Below are positions 44,351 to 53,837 of a stretch of 64,000 nucleotides of DNA, in pieces. Below the pieces are notes generated by a model, which was given only the letters and a program-made list of their open reading frames with translations, was not told where the DNA came from and did no database searches. Origin of the DNA: an uncultured Acetatifactor sp. (GTDB taxonomy: Bacteria; Bacillota; Clostridia; Lachnospirales; Lachnospiraceae); assembly GCA_949840885.1 (NCBI GenBank), contig CATKYJ010000009.1, positions 51,238 through 115,237 of the forward strand, given 5' to 3'. How positions within the stretch are numbered: the stretch's first letter is position 1; each line of letters starts with the position of its first letter. A program made the position numbers and the translations under genes.

Positions 44351-44438
44351 GCCGTCCTACAGGGATGCTTCGAAAAGAACCGGCCGGCCTCTGTGCAGTC
44401 TCCGCCAGGTCTGGGCGCGGTGCAAGAAGTCGGAAGCC

Positions 44439-45461
44439 TTACTTCTCCGCGGCCTCCTTTGCCGCCTGGAACACCTCATAGCCGCTGCTCCCAATGGGAG
44501 AGTGGTAGATGGTGGAGTCGTCCCTGAATTCCTGGAAATACACATACCGGGAAGTCATGTTGATATTGTGGTAGACGCCAGTGGCGATGACTGTGGGGTT
44601 GCTGCCGTCTGCGCTCATGCATTTGAGGGCGGCATCCGTGCCATTGGTCTGATAATAGACATAGCCGCCGCCTACATTGAAGCATTCCACCCGCTCCTGG
44701 GTCAGCACTTCCACCATATTCTGGGAGCGGGAGTAACGACAGAGCCTGTAATTTTCTGCTACGTCCATGTAGTAGAAATAGTCCCCGTCCAGAACCGGGT
44801 TCCAGAGATTCCCCCGCCAGATCTCCCGGGGCGCGTCCGTGGCGGTGTCCAGCGCATGAAGAAAATGGTTGCCCTGGGTGCCATTGTAATAGATGATGCC
44901 ATTCTCCGCGCAGGCAGGATTGATCTGGTAATCGGCCAGCTTCACTTCATCGGAATTGTCGATCTTCATCTTGGAGAAAGATACTTTGTCGTTGGAGGCA
45001 GTGAGAAAATACAGGTAATCGTTTACCAGCTGCCCGGTGACCACCATGTTGGTAGTCAGGGAGGTGGCGTTGCTGCCGTTTAATTTGCAGCGCTGGAAAG
45101 TCCGAAGCCCCAGAGCGCCGCTGAAACCGGAATCCTCGTAGGAGATGCCCGTGTGATAGTAATACAAATATTTGCCTCCGGCCAGGATATTGCGTATTTG
45201 CAGGGAATTGAGGCGCTTGAACTCAGTCTCGTCCGGCTTCATGGCAAACAGCCCTCCCCCCGGAAAGGAATTCCGGAAGTAGACAGTGCCGTCATATTCG
45301 CAGAATAGCCCCTCGTTGTTCAGGTTTCCCGCAGTGTTGCCCACGGTGCCGTCAGGGTTCATGACAACGCGCTGGGTGAGGTAGAAAATGGTGGCAAGCC
45401 CGGCTACCAGGGCAACTATGATGATGCCTAATACGATTTTTACGGATTTCTTCAGTCTCAT
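44439..45461 (-). CDS. Membrane-anchored DUF5050-like beta-propeller protein
   Basis: 340 residues, minus strand, from the ATG preceded by GGAGGT (upstream extension to 45593 rejected). One N-terminal membrane segment (about residues 9-28) and an extracellular domain built from repeated blade-like units of YYY-x-GxxLYR or similar (YLYYYHTG, YLYFLTASNDK, YFYYMDVAENYRLCRY, YVYYQTNG, YVYFQEF). This matches the DUF5050 family, whose propeller-like fold is found in surface proteins of Clostridia. Function not known. Divergent from pheA. Confidence 0.8.
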   Translation of the reverse strand: MRLKKSVKIVLGIIIVALVAGLATIFYLTQRVVMNPDGTVGNTAGNLNNEGLFCEYDGTVYFRNSFPGGGLFAMKPDETEFKRLNSLQIRNILAGGKYLYYYHTGISYEDSGFSGALGLRTFQRCKLNGSNATSLTTNMVVTGQLVNDYLYFLTASNDKVSFSKMKIDNSDEVKLADYQINPACAENGIIYYNGTQGNHFLHALDTATDAPREIWRGNLWNPVLDGDYFYYMDVAENYRLCRYSRSQNMVEVLTQERVECFNVGGGYVYYQTNGTDAALKCMSADGSNPTVIATGVYHNINMTSRYVYFQEFRDDSTIYHSPIGSSGYEVFQAAKEAAEK

Positions 45462-45568
45462 GTTGTACCTCCATGCCTGCCCTGGGCGGGCATTTGTTTC
45501 ATAATTTTTCTCAGGAACAATCTTCACACTTATTTTACACCCCTTTTTGCTTGCTATCAAGGATGTTT

Positions 45569-45577
45569 TGGTATAAG
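45569..45577 (+). promoter_or_regulatory. Candidate extended -10 promoter of pheA
   Basis: TGGTATAAG (45569-45577) fits an extended -10 element; no good -35 at standard spacing. Leader of about 30 bases before pheA. Weak. Confidence 0.35.
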
Positions 45578-45611
45578 ATAGAAAAAAGGTCAAATAAAGG
45601 AGTCATTTATC

Positions 45612-46736
45612 ATGGACTTAATACAGCTGAGGGAACAGATTGACAGCATAGACGGACAGATCGTGGAACTGTTCGAACGGCGCATGGACATCTGCAGACA
45701 GGTGGCGGAGTACAAGATCTCCACCGGGAAAAATGTGCTTGACAAGAGCAGGGAGGCGGAGAAACTGGCGAAAGTGCGTTCCCTTGCCAACAGTGAATTC
45801 AATGGTTTCTGCATCGTAGAGCTTTTCGAGCAGATCATGTCCATGAGCAGGAAGCTGCAGTACCGGCTTTTGATGGAAAACGGACGGCTGGAACGGCAGT
45901 CATTCATCGGCGTGGATAAGCTGGATACTGCGAAAGCCCGGGTGGTGTTCCAGGGGGCGGAGGGCGCCTATTCCCAGGCAGCCATGAAGCAGTACTTCGG
46001 GGACAGCATAGACAGCTTCCATGTGGACAGCTTTCGGGATGCCATGGACGCCATAGACGAGGGCAACGCGGACTTTGCGGTGCTTCCCATAGAGAACTCC
46101 ACAGCGGGCATTGTCAGCGAGATCTACGACCTGCTCCAGGAATATGAAAACCATATCGTGGGGGAGCAGATCATCAAAATCGAGCACTGTCTGCTGGGGG
46201 TGCCTGGAGCCTCCATAGAAGACATAAAGATCGTCTACTCCCATCCCCAGTCCCTGATGCAGAGCGCAAGGTATCTAGGCCTCCATGACTGGCGCCAGAT
46301 CAGCATGCAGAACAATGCCTTTGCGGCCAAAAAGGTGGCGGATGACCAGGACAAGTCCCAGGCAGCCATCGCAAGCGAGCATGCGGCCTCAATTTACGGG
46401 CTGGAGGTGCTCCGGAGAAAGGTGAACCACTCCGGCACCAACTCCACCAGATTCATCATCGTCAGCGGCCAGAAGATATTCCGGAAAGACGCAAAGAAAA
46501 TCAGCATCTGCTTCGAGGTGCCCCATGAGAGCGGCTCCCTGTACCATATGCTGTCCCATTTCATCTATAACCACCTGAACATGACCAAGATTGAAAGTCG
46601 TCCTATCGAGGACAGGAACTGGGAGTACCGTTTCTTCATCGACTTTGAGGGGAACCTGGCGGACAGCGCCGTGAAAAACGCTTTGAGGGGGCTTAGGGAC
46701 GAGGCTCGTAACATGAAGATTCTGGGCAATTACTAG
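45612..46736 (+). CDS. pheA: Bifunctional chorismate mutase/prephenate dehydratase
   Basis: 374 residues, RBS AAGGAG. It converts chorismate to prephenate and prephenate to phenylpyruvate for phenylalanine synthesis. Residues 1 to about 85 are an AroQ-type mutase (LREQIDSIDGQIVELFERRMDICRQVAEYKISTGKNV). About 100-280 is the dehydratase, with GAYSQAA, NSTAGIV and the active-site TRF in GTNSTRFIIVS. About 290-360 is an ACT domain with ESRP, which binds phenylalanine as feedback inhibitor. Confidence 0.97.
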   Translation: MDLIQLREQIDSIDGQIVELFERRMDICRQVAEYKISTGKNVLDKSREAEKLAKVRSLANSEFNGFCIVELFEQIMSMSRKLQYRLLMENGRLERQSFIGVDKLDTAKARVVFQGAEGAYSQAAMKQYFGDSIDSFHVDSFRDAMDAIDEGNADFAVLPIENSTAGIVSEIYDLLQEYENHIVGEQIIKIEHCLLGVPGASIEDIKIVYSHPQSLMQSARYLGLHDWRQISMQNNAFAAKKVADDQDKSQAAIASEHAASIYGLEVLRRKVNHSGTNSTRFIIVSGQKIFRKDAKKISICFEVPHESGSLYHMLSHFIYNHLNMTKIESRPIEDRNWEYRFFIDFEGNLADSAVKNALRGLRDEARNMKILGNY

Positions 46737-46786
46737 AAAGCTGCCGGAAGTCCCGCAAATCGGGGCGAAAGGCGGAAAGAGGGTAT

Positions 46787-48127
46787 ATGAGAGAAAAAGA
46801 ACTGATCGTATACAGAACATTAAAGAAAGAGGGAGAGCTGTTGACGGACATGGCCTGGCTCATGTCCCACTACCAGGAGACTGGCCGGGAGGAAGCATTC
46901 GTGGAGGGGAGATCCCGCACCCCAAAAGCCGTGACCGCGCTTTTCTGCGACTGTATTCACCGGCTCATCGAGCTGGCCGGGACATATGGGTTCCACGGCA
47001 ATCTCTGGCACTGCTATCTGGCGAACCTCCTGGTAAACAATGAGAACAGCTACAGCAGAGGCTGTGAGATCCGGGGGAATATCGAGGGGACAATAAACCA
47101 GGCCGTGCTGCACGACATTGTAATATTCAAGGAATTCTACGATTATGACTTCCGGCCCATGTGCCGGAAACTCCAGGTGCCGGAATTTGCCCTGATAGAG
47201 GACTATGAGAGCAGCAGCTTGGAGAGCAAGGTCTACAATACCAGGATCTGCGCCAGGATCTGTGAGCTGGCGGCGGACTTTTGCAAAGACAGCACGCCGG
47301 AGGAGATGAAAGACACCCTGACCCATTTTTATAAGGAATACGGGGTGGGGAAATTCGGGCTTCACAAATCTTTCCGCATTCTGGGCGAGGCCGGCGGCAT
47401 GCAGATAGAGCCCATCCTGAACATAGCCCATGTGAAGCTGGACGACCTGGTGGGGTATGAACTGCAGAAAAAGAAGCTGCGGGACAATACGGAGGCTTTC
47501 GTCTCCGGGAAAAAGGCCAACAACTGCCTGCTGTTCGGCGATGCGGGCACGGGAAAATCCTCCTGCATCAAGGCCATTGCCAACGAGTACTATGACAGGG
47601 GGCTGCGCGTTATAGAGGTGTACAAGCACCAGTTCCAGGATCTGAACCGGGTCATCGGCCAGATCAAGGGCAGGAACTATAAGTTCATCATTTTCATGGA
47701 CGACTTAAGCTTCGAGGACTTTGAGATCGAATATAAATATCTAAAGGCGGTCATAGAGGGAGGACTGGAGAAGAAGCCGGAAAATGTGCTGATCTATGCC
47801 ACCTCCAACCGCCGCCATCTCATCCGGGAGAACTACGGCGACAAGACGGAGGACGGGCATCTGCCCGAGGTACGCCAGGACATGCATACCAGCGACACGG
47901 TGCAGGAGAAGTTGTCTTTGGTGTACCGCTTCGGCGTCACCATTTACTTTGGCGCGCCGGACAAGAAGCAGTTCCAGGGAATCGTGCGGGAGCTGGCGAA
48001 ACGGCACGCCGTTGACATTTGCGAGGAGGAGCTTCTGCTGGAGGCAAATAAATGGGAACTGTCCCACGGAGGCCTCTCCGGCAGGACAGCCCAGCAATTC
48101 ATAGATTACATGTTAGGAAGCAGATGA
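46787..48127 (+). CDS. DUF815 family AAA+ ATPase
   Basis: 446 residues. Residues 1 to about 220 form a helical N-terminal domain; then an AAA+ core with Walker A GDAGTGKS (251-258), Walker B FIIFMDDLSFE, sensor ATSNRRHLI and an arginine region (EKLSLVYRFGVT). DUF815 proteins are common and uncharacterised, probably chaperone-like or remodelling ATPases. The gene ends 16 bases before ppx and is on the same strand, so co-transcription with the polyphosphate genes is likely. No substrate can be named. Confidence 0.88.
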   Translation: MREKELIVYRTLKKEGELLTDMAWLMSHYQETGREEAFVEGRSRTPKAVTALFCDCIHRLIELAGTYGFHGNLWHCYLANLLVNNENSYSRGCEIRGNIEGTINQAVLHDIVIFKEFYDYDFRPMCRKLQVPEFALIEDYESSSLESKVYNTRICARICELAADFCKDSTPEEMKDTLTHFYKEYGVGKFGLHKSFRILGEAGGMQIEPILNIAHVKLDDLVGYELQKKKLRDNTEAFVSGKKANNCLLFGDAGTGKSSCIKAIANEYYDRGLRVIEVYKHQFQDLNRVIGQIKGRNYKFIIFMDDLSFEDFEIEYKYLKAVIEGGLEKKPENVLIYATSNRRHLIRENYGDKTEDGHLPEVRQDMHTSDTVQEKLSLVYRFGVTIYFGAPDKKQFQGIVRELAKRHAVDICEEELLLEANKWELSHGGLSGRTAQQFIDYMLGSR

Positions 48128-48143
48128 GGGGGTGGTTTGAAAC

Positions 48144-49682
48144 ATGGGCATCAGGACTTTTGCAGCCATAGACGTAGGCAGCTACGAGCTGACCATCAAG
48201 ATATTCGAATTCTCCGGCAAGGACAGCATGCGGGAGATCGACCGGGTCAGCAAGCGCCTGGATCTGGGTTCCGACACTTATGCCTCAGGCAAGATCGGCA
48301 ATGAAAAGATGGATGAGCTCTGCAGGACTCTAAAGGATTTTTCCGATATCATGAAAGCCTATAAGGTGGATCACTACAAAGCCTACGGCACCAGCGCCAT
48401 CCGGGAGATGGAGAACAACACCATCGTCCAGGACAGAATAGCCCAGCGCACCGGCATACGGGTGGAGACGCTGAGCAATTCGGAGCAGCGGTTTCTTGAC
48501 TACAAGTCTATCGCATCAAAGGGGGAGAGTTTCCGCAAGATCATTGAGGAAAAGACAGCCATCCTGGATATTGGGGGAGGCAGCATCCAGCTGTCCCTGT
48601 TTGACAACGACACGTTAGTCTCCACCCAGAACGTGCGCCTGGGGGTGCTGCGGATTCAGGATTATCTGAACCGATTCTCGGTGAAGAGCACCCAGACGGA
48701 GGACGTGATCTACGAAATGGCCATGGCAAGGCTGGACACCTACGAGAAGCTTTATCTAAAGGACAGGGAGATACAGAACCTAATCATCGTGGACGACTAT
48801 CTCTCGCCCTGGGCGGTGAAGAAAAGCGGCGGGGACAGCGGAAAGGCCGTGCTTGGCGGGGAGGAATTCGATCAGATCTTCGAGGTGCTGCGCAGCCAGA
48901 ATCCGGTACAGATCGCATCGGCCATGGACATTCCCCAGGAGCGGGTGTCTTTGGTGTTCATCAGCGCCGTGCTGATCAAGTGCATTGCGGAGTTGATGGG
49001 GGTGAAGCGCATCTGGGTGCCGGGGGTGACGCTCTGCGATGGAATTGCCTACGAGTACGCGGAGAAGATCAAGATGTTTCGGGGGGAGCATGATTTCGAG
49101 GAGGACATCATCGCCTGCGCCCTTAATATCAGTAAGCGGTACATGGTGAGCAGGAAGCGCTCGGAGGCCCTGGACAATATCACCACCACCATTTTCGACA
49201 GCATCCGCAGAGTGCACGGGCTGGGCAGACGGGAGCGGCTCTGTCTGCGGCTTGCGGCCATCCTCCACGACTGCGGGAAGTACATCAGCCTGGTAAATAC
49301 GGGGGAGACCTCCTACCAGATCATCCGGGCCACGGAAATCATCGGCCTGTCCCATCAGGAGCGGGAGATCGTGGCCAATGTGGTGCGGTTCAACCACAGC
49401 AGATTCGTTTATGACCTGCAGCGCACGGACAGCCTGGACAGGGATGCGTTTCTGGTGGTGGCCAAGCTGACGGCTATCTTGCGTCTGGCCAGCTGTTTGG
49501 ACAGAAGCCACAAGCAGAAGCTGAAAGGCCTGAAAGCGTCCCTGAAGGACAGCCAGCTGATCCTCACTGTGGACACCCAGGAGGACATTATCCTGGAGAA
49601 AGGCTTCGTGGAGGTTAACGGAGAATTTTTCAAAGAAGTATTCAGCGTGGAGCCGGTGCTGAAACAGAGAAAAATATTTTAA
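48144..49682 (+). CDS. ppx: Exopolyphosphatase, Ppx/GppA family with HD domain
   Basis: 512 residues. An ASKHA-type phosphatase core with phosphate loop 1 AAIDVGSYELTIKIFE, phosphate loop 2 ILDIGGGSIQLSLF and YGTSAIRE between. After about residue 300 there is an HD-type domain (LAAILHDCGKYI, RFNHS), as in two-domain Ppx enzymes. It hydrolyses terminal phosphate from polyphosphate or (p)ppGpp-linked pppGpp. Polyphosphate kinase follows after 26 bases, so polyphosphate turnover is the likely role. Confidence 0.93.
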   Translation: MGIRTFAAIDVGSYELTIKIFEFSGKDSMREIDRVSKRLDLGSDTYASGKIGNEKMDELCRTLKDFSDIMKAYKVDHYKAYGTSAIREMENNTIVQDRIAQRTGIRVETLSNSEQRFLDYKSIASKGESFRKIIEEKTAILDIGGGSIQLSLFDNDTLVSTQNVRLGVLRIQDYLNRFSVKSTQTEDVIYEMAMARLDTYEKLYLKDREIQNLIIVDDYLSPWAVKKSGGDSGKAVLGGEEFDQIFEVLRSQNPVQIASAMDIPQERVSLVFISAVLIKCIAELMGVKRIWVPGVTLCDGIAYEYAEKIKMFRGEHDFEEDIIACALNISKRYMVSRKRSEALDNITTTIFDSIRRVHGLGRRERLCLRLAAILHDCGKYISLVNTGETSYQIIRATEIIGLSHQEREIVANVVRFNHSRFVYDLQRTDSLDRDAFLVVAKLTAILRLASCLDRSHKQKLKGLKASLKDSQLILTVDTQEDIILEKGFVEVNGEFFKEVFSVEPVLKQRKIF

Positions 49683-49708
49683 GACAATTGGATGTGAGGA
49701 AGAAAGAT

Positions 49709-51841
49709 ATGGGAGAAATAGATTTTTATAATCCGGAATATTATACAAACAGGGAGCTGAGTTGGATCCTGTTCAACCATAGGGTGCTCAACGAGGCCAG
49801 GGACAAATCCATCCTTTTATTTGAGCGGCTGAAGTTTTTGAGTATCACAGCCTCCAACCTGGACGAGTTTTTCATGATCCGTGTGGCCTCCCTGTGGGAC
49901 ATGGTTCATGCCAGGTATCAGAAGCCGGACATAGCGGGGCTGACGCCCAAGAAGCAGCTGGAGCTTTTGAGCGTCGCTATCCATGAACTGGTGAACCTCC
50001 AGTATTCTACCTACAACCGTTCTCTGGTGCCGAAGCTAAAGGAAAACGGCCTTGTGATCGTAGGCAGGCACGAGGATCTGACTAAGAAAGAACGGGTCTT
50101 CGTGGACAAATATTTCGAGGAAAACGTGTATCCGGTGCTGACACCCATGGCTGTTGACTCCTCCAGGCCTTTTCCCCTGATCCGCAACAAGACCCTGAAT
50201 ATCGCGGCTCTGGTGCGCAAGAAAGACAGCGGCCAGGAGCTGGAGTTCGCCACGGTGCAGGTGCCCAGCGTCCTAAGCCGCGTGGTGGAACTGCCCGGCG
50301 AGGGAAAGGCGCGGAAGATCATTTTTCTGGAGGAGATCATTGAGCGGAACATGCACAAGCTGTTCCTGAACTATGACATTGTGTGCGCCTACCCGTTTAG
50401 AATCATGCGTAATGCCGACCTCACTATCGAAGAGGACGAGGCGGCGGATCTTTTAAAAGAAATCGAAAAGCAGCTGAAGAAAAGGCAGTGGGGGGAGGCC
50501 ATCCGGCTGGAGGTGGCGGCGCGCTGCGACAAGCGGCTGCTGCGGATTCTGGAGGAGGAGCTTCACATTGAGGAGGATAACCTTTATGTGATAGACGGCC
50601 CCTTGGATCTGACCGTGCTGATGAAGATCTACGGCTTGGAGGGCTTTGATCTTTTAAAGAGCCCCAAATACACGCCACAGCCGGTGCCCCAGCTGCCGGC
50701 GGGCTGCAATCTGTTCGATGAGATCCGCAAAGGCGATGTGCTGCTTCACCATCCTTACCAGACTTTCGAGCCGGTGGTGAACTTTATCCGCCAGGCGGCA
50801 AAAGACCCGGAGGTTCTGGCCATCAAGCAGACCCTGTACAGGGTCAGCGGCAATTCACCCATCATTGCAGCGCTGGCTCTGGCGGCGGAGAACGGCAAGC
50901 AGGTGTCCGTGCTGGTGGAACTGAAAGCCAGGTTCGATGAGGAGAACAATATCGTCTGGGCCAGGATGCTGGAAAAGGCAGGGTGCCATGTGATCTACGG
51001 CCTGGTGGGCTTAAAGACCCACAGCAAGATAACCCTGGTGGTGCGCAGAGAAGAGGACGGAATAAGACGGTATGTCCATCTGGGCACGGGCAACTATAAT
51101 GACGCCACGGCAAAGCTTTATACGGACATCGGCCTGTTCACCTGTTCCGAGCCCATCGGGGAGGACGCTACGGCTGTATTCAACATGCTGTCCGGATATT
51201 CGGAGCCCCTGGTGTGGAATAAGCTGTCCCTGGCTCCGCTCTGGCTCAAGAACCGCTTCCTGTACCTGATTGACAGGGAGAAAAAGTTCGTCCTGGAGGG
51301 AAGAAGCGCCCGCATCATAGCCAAGATGAACTCTCTCTGCGACCAGGATGTGATAGCGGCGCTCTACAGCGCGGCTTCCGCGGGGGTGAAGATTGATCTG
51401 ATCGTGCGGGGCATCTGTTGTCTGCGGACTGGTATCAAGGGGGTCAGCGAAAACATTACCGTGCGCTCCATTGTGGGCAATTTCCTGGAGCACGGCAGGA
51501 TATTCTATTTTCAGAACGACCAGAATTACGAGATATACTGCGGCAGCGCGGACTGGATGCCCAGAAATCTGGAGCGCCGGGTGGAGATCTTGTTCCCGGT
51601 GGATCGGCCGGAACTTAAGGAAAAGCTGCTCCATATCCTGCAGTGCCAGCTGGACGACAATGTAAAGGCTTCCGTGCTGCGGCCGGACGGCGCCTACACA
51701 AGAGCCAGCAAGCGGGGGAAACAGGCATGCTGCTCCCAGGAGGCGTTCTGCACAGAGGCAGTGGAAGAGACAAAGAGGATGGCTGTAGAGGAAGACCTGG
51801 CCACCAGGACGTTCATACCGGAGACCGGCCATGGGGAATGA
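49709..51841 (+). CDS. ppk1: Polyphosphate kinase 1
   Basis: 710 residues from ATG 49709 after GAGGAAG (a TTG at 49688 is in frame). It transfers ATP gamma-phosphate to long-chain polyphosphate, reversibly. N domain with NRELSWILFNHRVLNEA, head domain, and two phospholipase D-like catalytic domains. The autophosphorylated His lies in GLKTHSKITLVVRRE, with the second conserved His in FLEHGRIFYF; YVHLGTGNYNDATAKLYTD is a further signature. Membrane-associated in other bacteria. The C-terminus has an extra low-complexity tail of about 45 residues. It pairs with ppx immediately upstream. Confidence 0.97.
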   Translation: MGEIDFYNPEYYTNRELSWILFNHRVLNEARDKSILLFERLKFLSITASNLDEFFMIRVASLWDMVHARYQKPDIAGLTPKKQLELLSVAIHELVNLQYSTYNRSLVPKLKENGLVIVGRHEDLTKKERVFVDKYFEENVYPVLTPMAVDSSRPFPLIRNKTLNIAALVRKKDSGQELEFATVQVPSVLSRVVELPGEGKARKIIFLEEIIERNMHKLFLNYDIVCAYPFRIMRNADLTIEEDEAADLLKEIEKQLKKRQWGEAIRLEVAARCDKRLLRILEEELHIEEDNLYVIDGPLDLTVLMKIYGLEGFDLLKSPKYTPQPVPQLPAGCNLFDEIRKGDVLLHHPYQTFEPVVNFIRQAAKDPEVLAIKQTLYRVSGNSPIIAALALAAENGKQVSVLVELKARFDEENNIVWARMLEKAGCHVIYGLVGLKTHSKITLVVRREEDGIRRYVHLGTGNYNDATAKLYTDIGLFTCSEPIGEDATAVFNMLSGYSEPLVWNKLSLAPLWLKNRFLYLIDREKKFVLEGRSARIIAKMNSLCDQDVIAALYSAASAGVKIDLIVRGICCLRTGIKGVSENITVRSIVGNFLEHGRIFYFQNDQNYEIYCGSADWMPRNLERRVEILFPVDRPELKEKLLHILQCQLDDNVKASVLRPDGAYTRASKRGKQACCSQEAFCTEAVEETKRMAVEEDLATRTFIPETGHGE

Positions 51842-51850
51842 GGTGTGCAG

Positions 51851-52573
51851 ATGGGAACTGGAATGAGAATTATACTGGCTTCGGCCTCGCCCCGCAGGAG
51901 GGAGCTGCTGACCCAGATCGGGCTGGACTTTGAGGTGATGGTAAGTGATTTGGAGGAAAAGGTGAGTTCCACGCTGCCGCATCAGGTGGTGGAGGAACTG
52001 TCCGAACAGAAAGCAGAGGCGGTGCTGGCATCGCTTCCCGAGAGCGCGGAAGATATATTGGTAATCGGAGCGGACACGGTAGTGGCGCTGGAGGGGGAGA
52101 TTTTGGGCAAGCCCCACAGCCGGGAAGAGGCCTATCGGATGCTGGAGCGGCTGTCAGGAAAGACCCATGCCGTGTACACCGGCGTGACAATATTGTACCG
52201 CCCGGGCAGAGGGGGCTTTCGCTCGGCAGCGGAGGCGTCCACGGATGGGATGTGTCCCACAGACGAGTCCAGGAGGGGCGGGGCTTTTGGGGAGCCTTCT
52301 GAGGAACTTTCAGAGCAGCCATTTGATGCTCCATGCCCAAAAGCAGAGCGGCGAAAGACTTTTTACGAGAGGACAGACGTGACATTCTGCCCATTGACCA
52401 AGGAGGAAATAGCCTTTTATGTGTCCACCGGGGACTGCATGGACAAGGCGGGGGCATATGGCATCCAGGGGATCTTTGCCAGGTATGTGAAAGGAATCGA
52501 GGGAGATTACAATAATGTAGTAGGACTGCCGGCGGGCAGGCTTTACCAGGAAGCAAAGGAATGGATCTTATGA
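51851..52573 (+). CDS. maf: Maf family nucleoside triphosphate pyrophosphatase with internal insertion
   Basis: About 240 residues; starts at ATG 51851 (GAGGTG upstream), ATG 51863 (MRIILASASPRR) is the family-like alternative. It hydrolyses non-canonical or modified dTTP/UTP-type nucleotides to monophosphates. Features: ILASASPRRRELL, DLEEKVSS, GADTVVALEGEILGKPHS and the C-terminal KAGAYGIQGIFARYVKGIEGDYNNVVGLP. Usual length is about 190. The excess comes from a stretch of about 45 residues between the strand YTGVTILYR and KTFYERTDVTF (bases about 52205-52350), Arg/Ser/Glu/Pro-rich and apparently unstructured. The motifs are intact, so it should be active. Confidence 0.93.
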   Translation: MGTGMRIILASASPRRRELLTQIGLDFEVMVSDLEEKVSSTLPHQVVEELSEQKAEAVLASLPESAEDILVIGADTVVALEGEILGKPHSREEAYRMLERLSGKTHAVYTGVTILYRPGRGGFRSAAEASTDGMCPTDESRRGGAFGEPSEELSEQPFDAPCPKAERRKTFYERTDVTFCPLTKEEIAFYVSTGDCMDKAGAYGIQGIFARYVKGIEGDYNNVVGLPAGRLYQEAKEWIL

Positions 52574-53223
52574 TGAAAAAAGCGGTGATTTTCGACTTGG
52601 ACGGAACTCTTTCCGACTCTATCCACAGCATAAAGTACAGCGGCGACAGAACCATGGAACGGTTTGGGTATGGGCCCTTTACCGTGGAGCAGTACAAGTA
52701 TTTCGTGGGGGACGGCGCAGCGAATCTGGTCAGGCGGGCTCTGGAAGCAGGAGGCGATGTGCAGCTGAAGCATTTTCCGGAGGCTTACGCTGTGTATCGG
52801 GAGATTTTTAAGGAAAACTGCATGTACCGGGTGCGGCCCTACGAGGGCATTCCGGAGCTGCTGGCCGCGCTAAAGGCCCAGCATGTGAAGATTGCGGTAC
52901 TTTCCAACAAGCCACACGCGGAGACTGTCAATGTGATAGAGACTCTGTTTGGAAAGGGATATTTTGACGTCATAGAGGGGCAGCGGGAGGGCATGGCCAT
53001 CAAGCCCAGCCCGGACGGGGTGTTCCGCATTCTGGAACAGCTATGCCTTGACATAGGCGACCTGCTCTATCTGGGCGATACGGCCACGGACATGAAGACG
53101 GGGAAAGCTGCAGGCGCATTTACCGTAGGCGCCCTCTGGGGCTTTCGGGACAGGGCGGAACTGGAGGAGGGCGGCGCGGACGCGGTCATTGCATATCCGC
53201 TGGAGCTGCTCCGCTTTACCTGA
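52570..53223 (+). CDS. HAD family hydrolase, phosphoglycolate phosphatase-like
   Basis: 217 residues. HAD motif I FDLDGTLSDS at residues 8-17, motif II VLSNK, motif III Lys in AIKPSPDG and motif IV YLGDTATDMKTG. The helical cap of about 70 residues between motifs I and II fits subfamily IA with a phosphoglycolate phosphatase/PGM-type role. It overlaps maf by the shared ATGA and is therefore probably co-translated. ATG 52561 is an alternative upstream start. Substrate not certain. Confidence 0.92.
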   Translation: MMKKAVIFDLDGTLSDSIHSIKYSGDRTMERFGYGPFTVEQYKYFVGDGAANLVRRALEAGGDVQLKHFPEAYAVYREIFKENCMYRVRPYEGIPELLAALKAQHVKIAVLSNKPHAETVNVIETLFGKGYFDVIEGQREGMAIKPSPDGVFRILEQLCLDIGDLLYLGDTATDMKTGKAAGAFTVGALWGFRDRAELEEGGADAVIAYPLELLRFT

Positions 53224-53321
53224 CAGGGCGGGAGGGGTAGTATAATTTCTATGCAAAAGGTAGAATTTTAGAGCAATTTTTTGGTAAGATTTTGGAAAAA
53301 AATCGGGACGCATAGAAAATA

Positions 53322-53350
53322 TTGACACAGGTCTATAATCGTATTATCAT
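53322..53350 (+). promoter_or_regulatory. Promoter of the small acidic protein gene
   Basis: TTGACA (53322-53327), 17 bases, TATCAT (53345-53350), about 40 bases before the gene. Confidence 0.75.
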
Positions 53351-53388
53351 TAAATAAAATCTTCATAAATTCAGAGGAGGACAGAGAA

Positions 53389-53649
53389 ATGCAATTTGAC
53401 GATGAAGTGTTGGAGTGTTTTTTGGAAAACCAGCTTCAGTTGTTCCCTGAAAAAGTGGCGGATACCCTGGAAGAAGCCGAAGATTTTCTGGAAGACTGCA
53501 TGGCCGTGGTGGTTGATTCCGTGGAAGAAGTGATCGCTTACTTCGAGGAGGAAGGCATCGATACGGAGGGCGTCATGGATGAAGAGATTCTGGATGCGGA
53601 CGAAGTATTCGACATCGGTGATGGCAGATATCTGATAGTGGAAGGGTAG
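53389..53649 (+). CDS. Small acidic protein of unknown function
   Basis: 86 residues, RBS GAGGAGG, with its own strong promoter and terminator. About 30 percent Asp/Glu, with predicted amphipathic helices (VADTLEEAEDFLEDCMAVVVDSVEEVIAYFEEEG) and a C-terminal strand (FDIGDGRYLIVEG). No membrane segment or known motif. I do not recognise the family. It is a single-gene unit, not obviously linked to maf or the HAD gene. The acidity could indicate a partner-binding role, but no function is assigned. Confidence 0.85.
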   Translation: MQFDDEVLECFLENQLQLFPEKVADTLEEAEDFLEDCMAVVVDSVEEVIAYFEEEGIDTEGVMDEEILDADEVFDIGDGRYLIVEG

Positions 53650-53665
53650 ATGGCAGAAGGGGAAT

Positions 53666-53701
53666 AAAAAAGAGGCGCTCATGGGGGAACGTCTCTTTTT
53701 T
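53666..53701 (+). terminator. Terminator after the small acidic protein gene
   Basis: AAAAAGAGGCG and CGTCTCTTTTT (one G-U pair) with T-run; on the other strand the A-run makes it usable for the convergent PHP gene too. Confidence 0.85.
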
Positions 53702-53837
53702 ATATGTTATTTTGCACATTGTACTATTTTGTGTATTGCGCAGACCGGCATATGAAAGCTTGAAGCGTGCGGGCCGTGCGATGGGTAGGGGAGGAACGCA
53801 TTCCTGTCCCAGATTGTACAGATCTGCCGGTAAAAAG

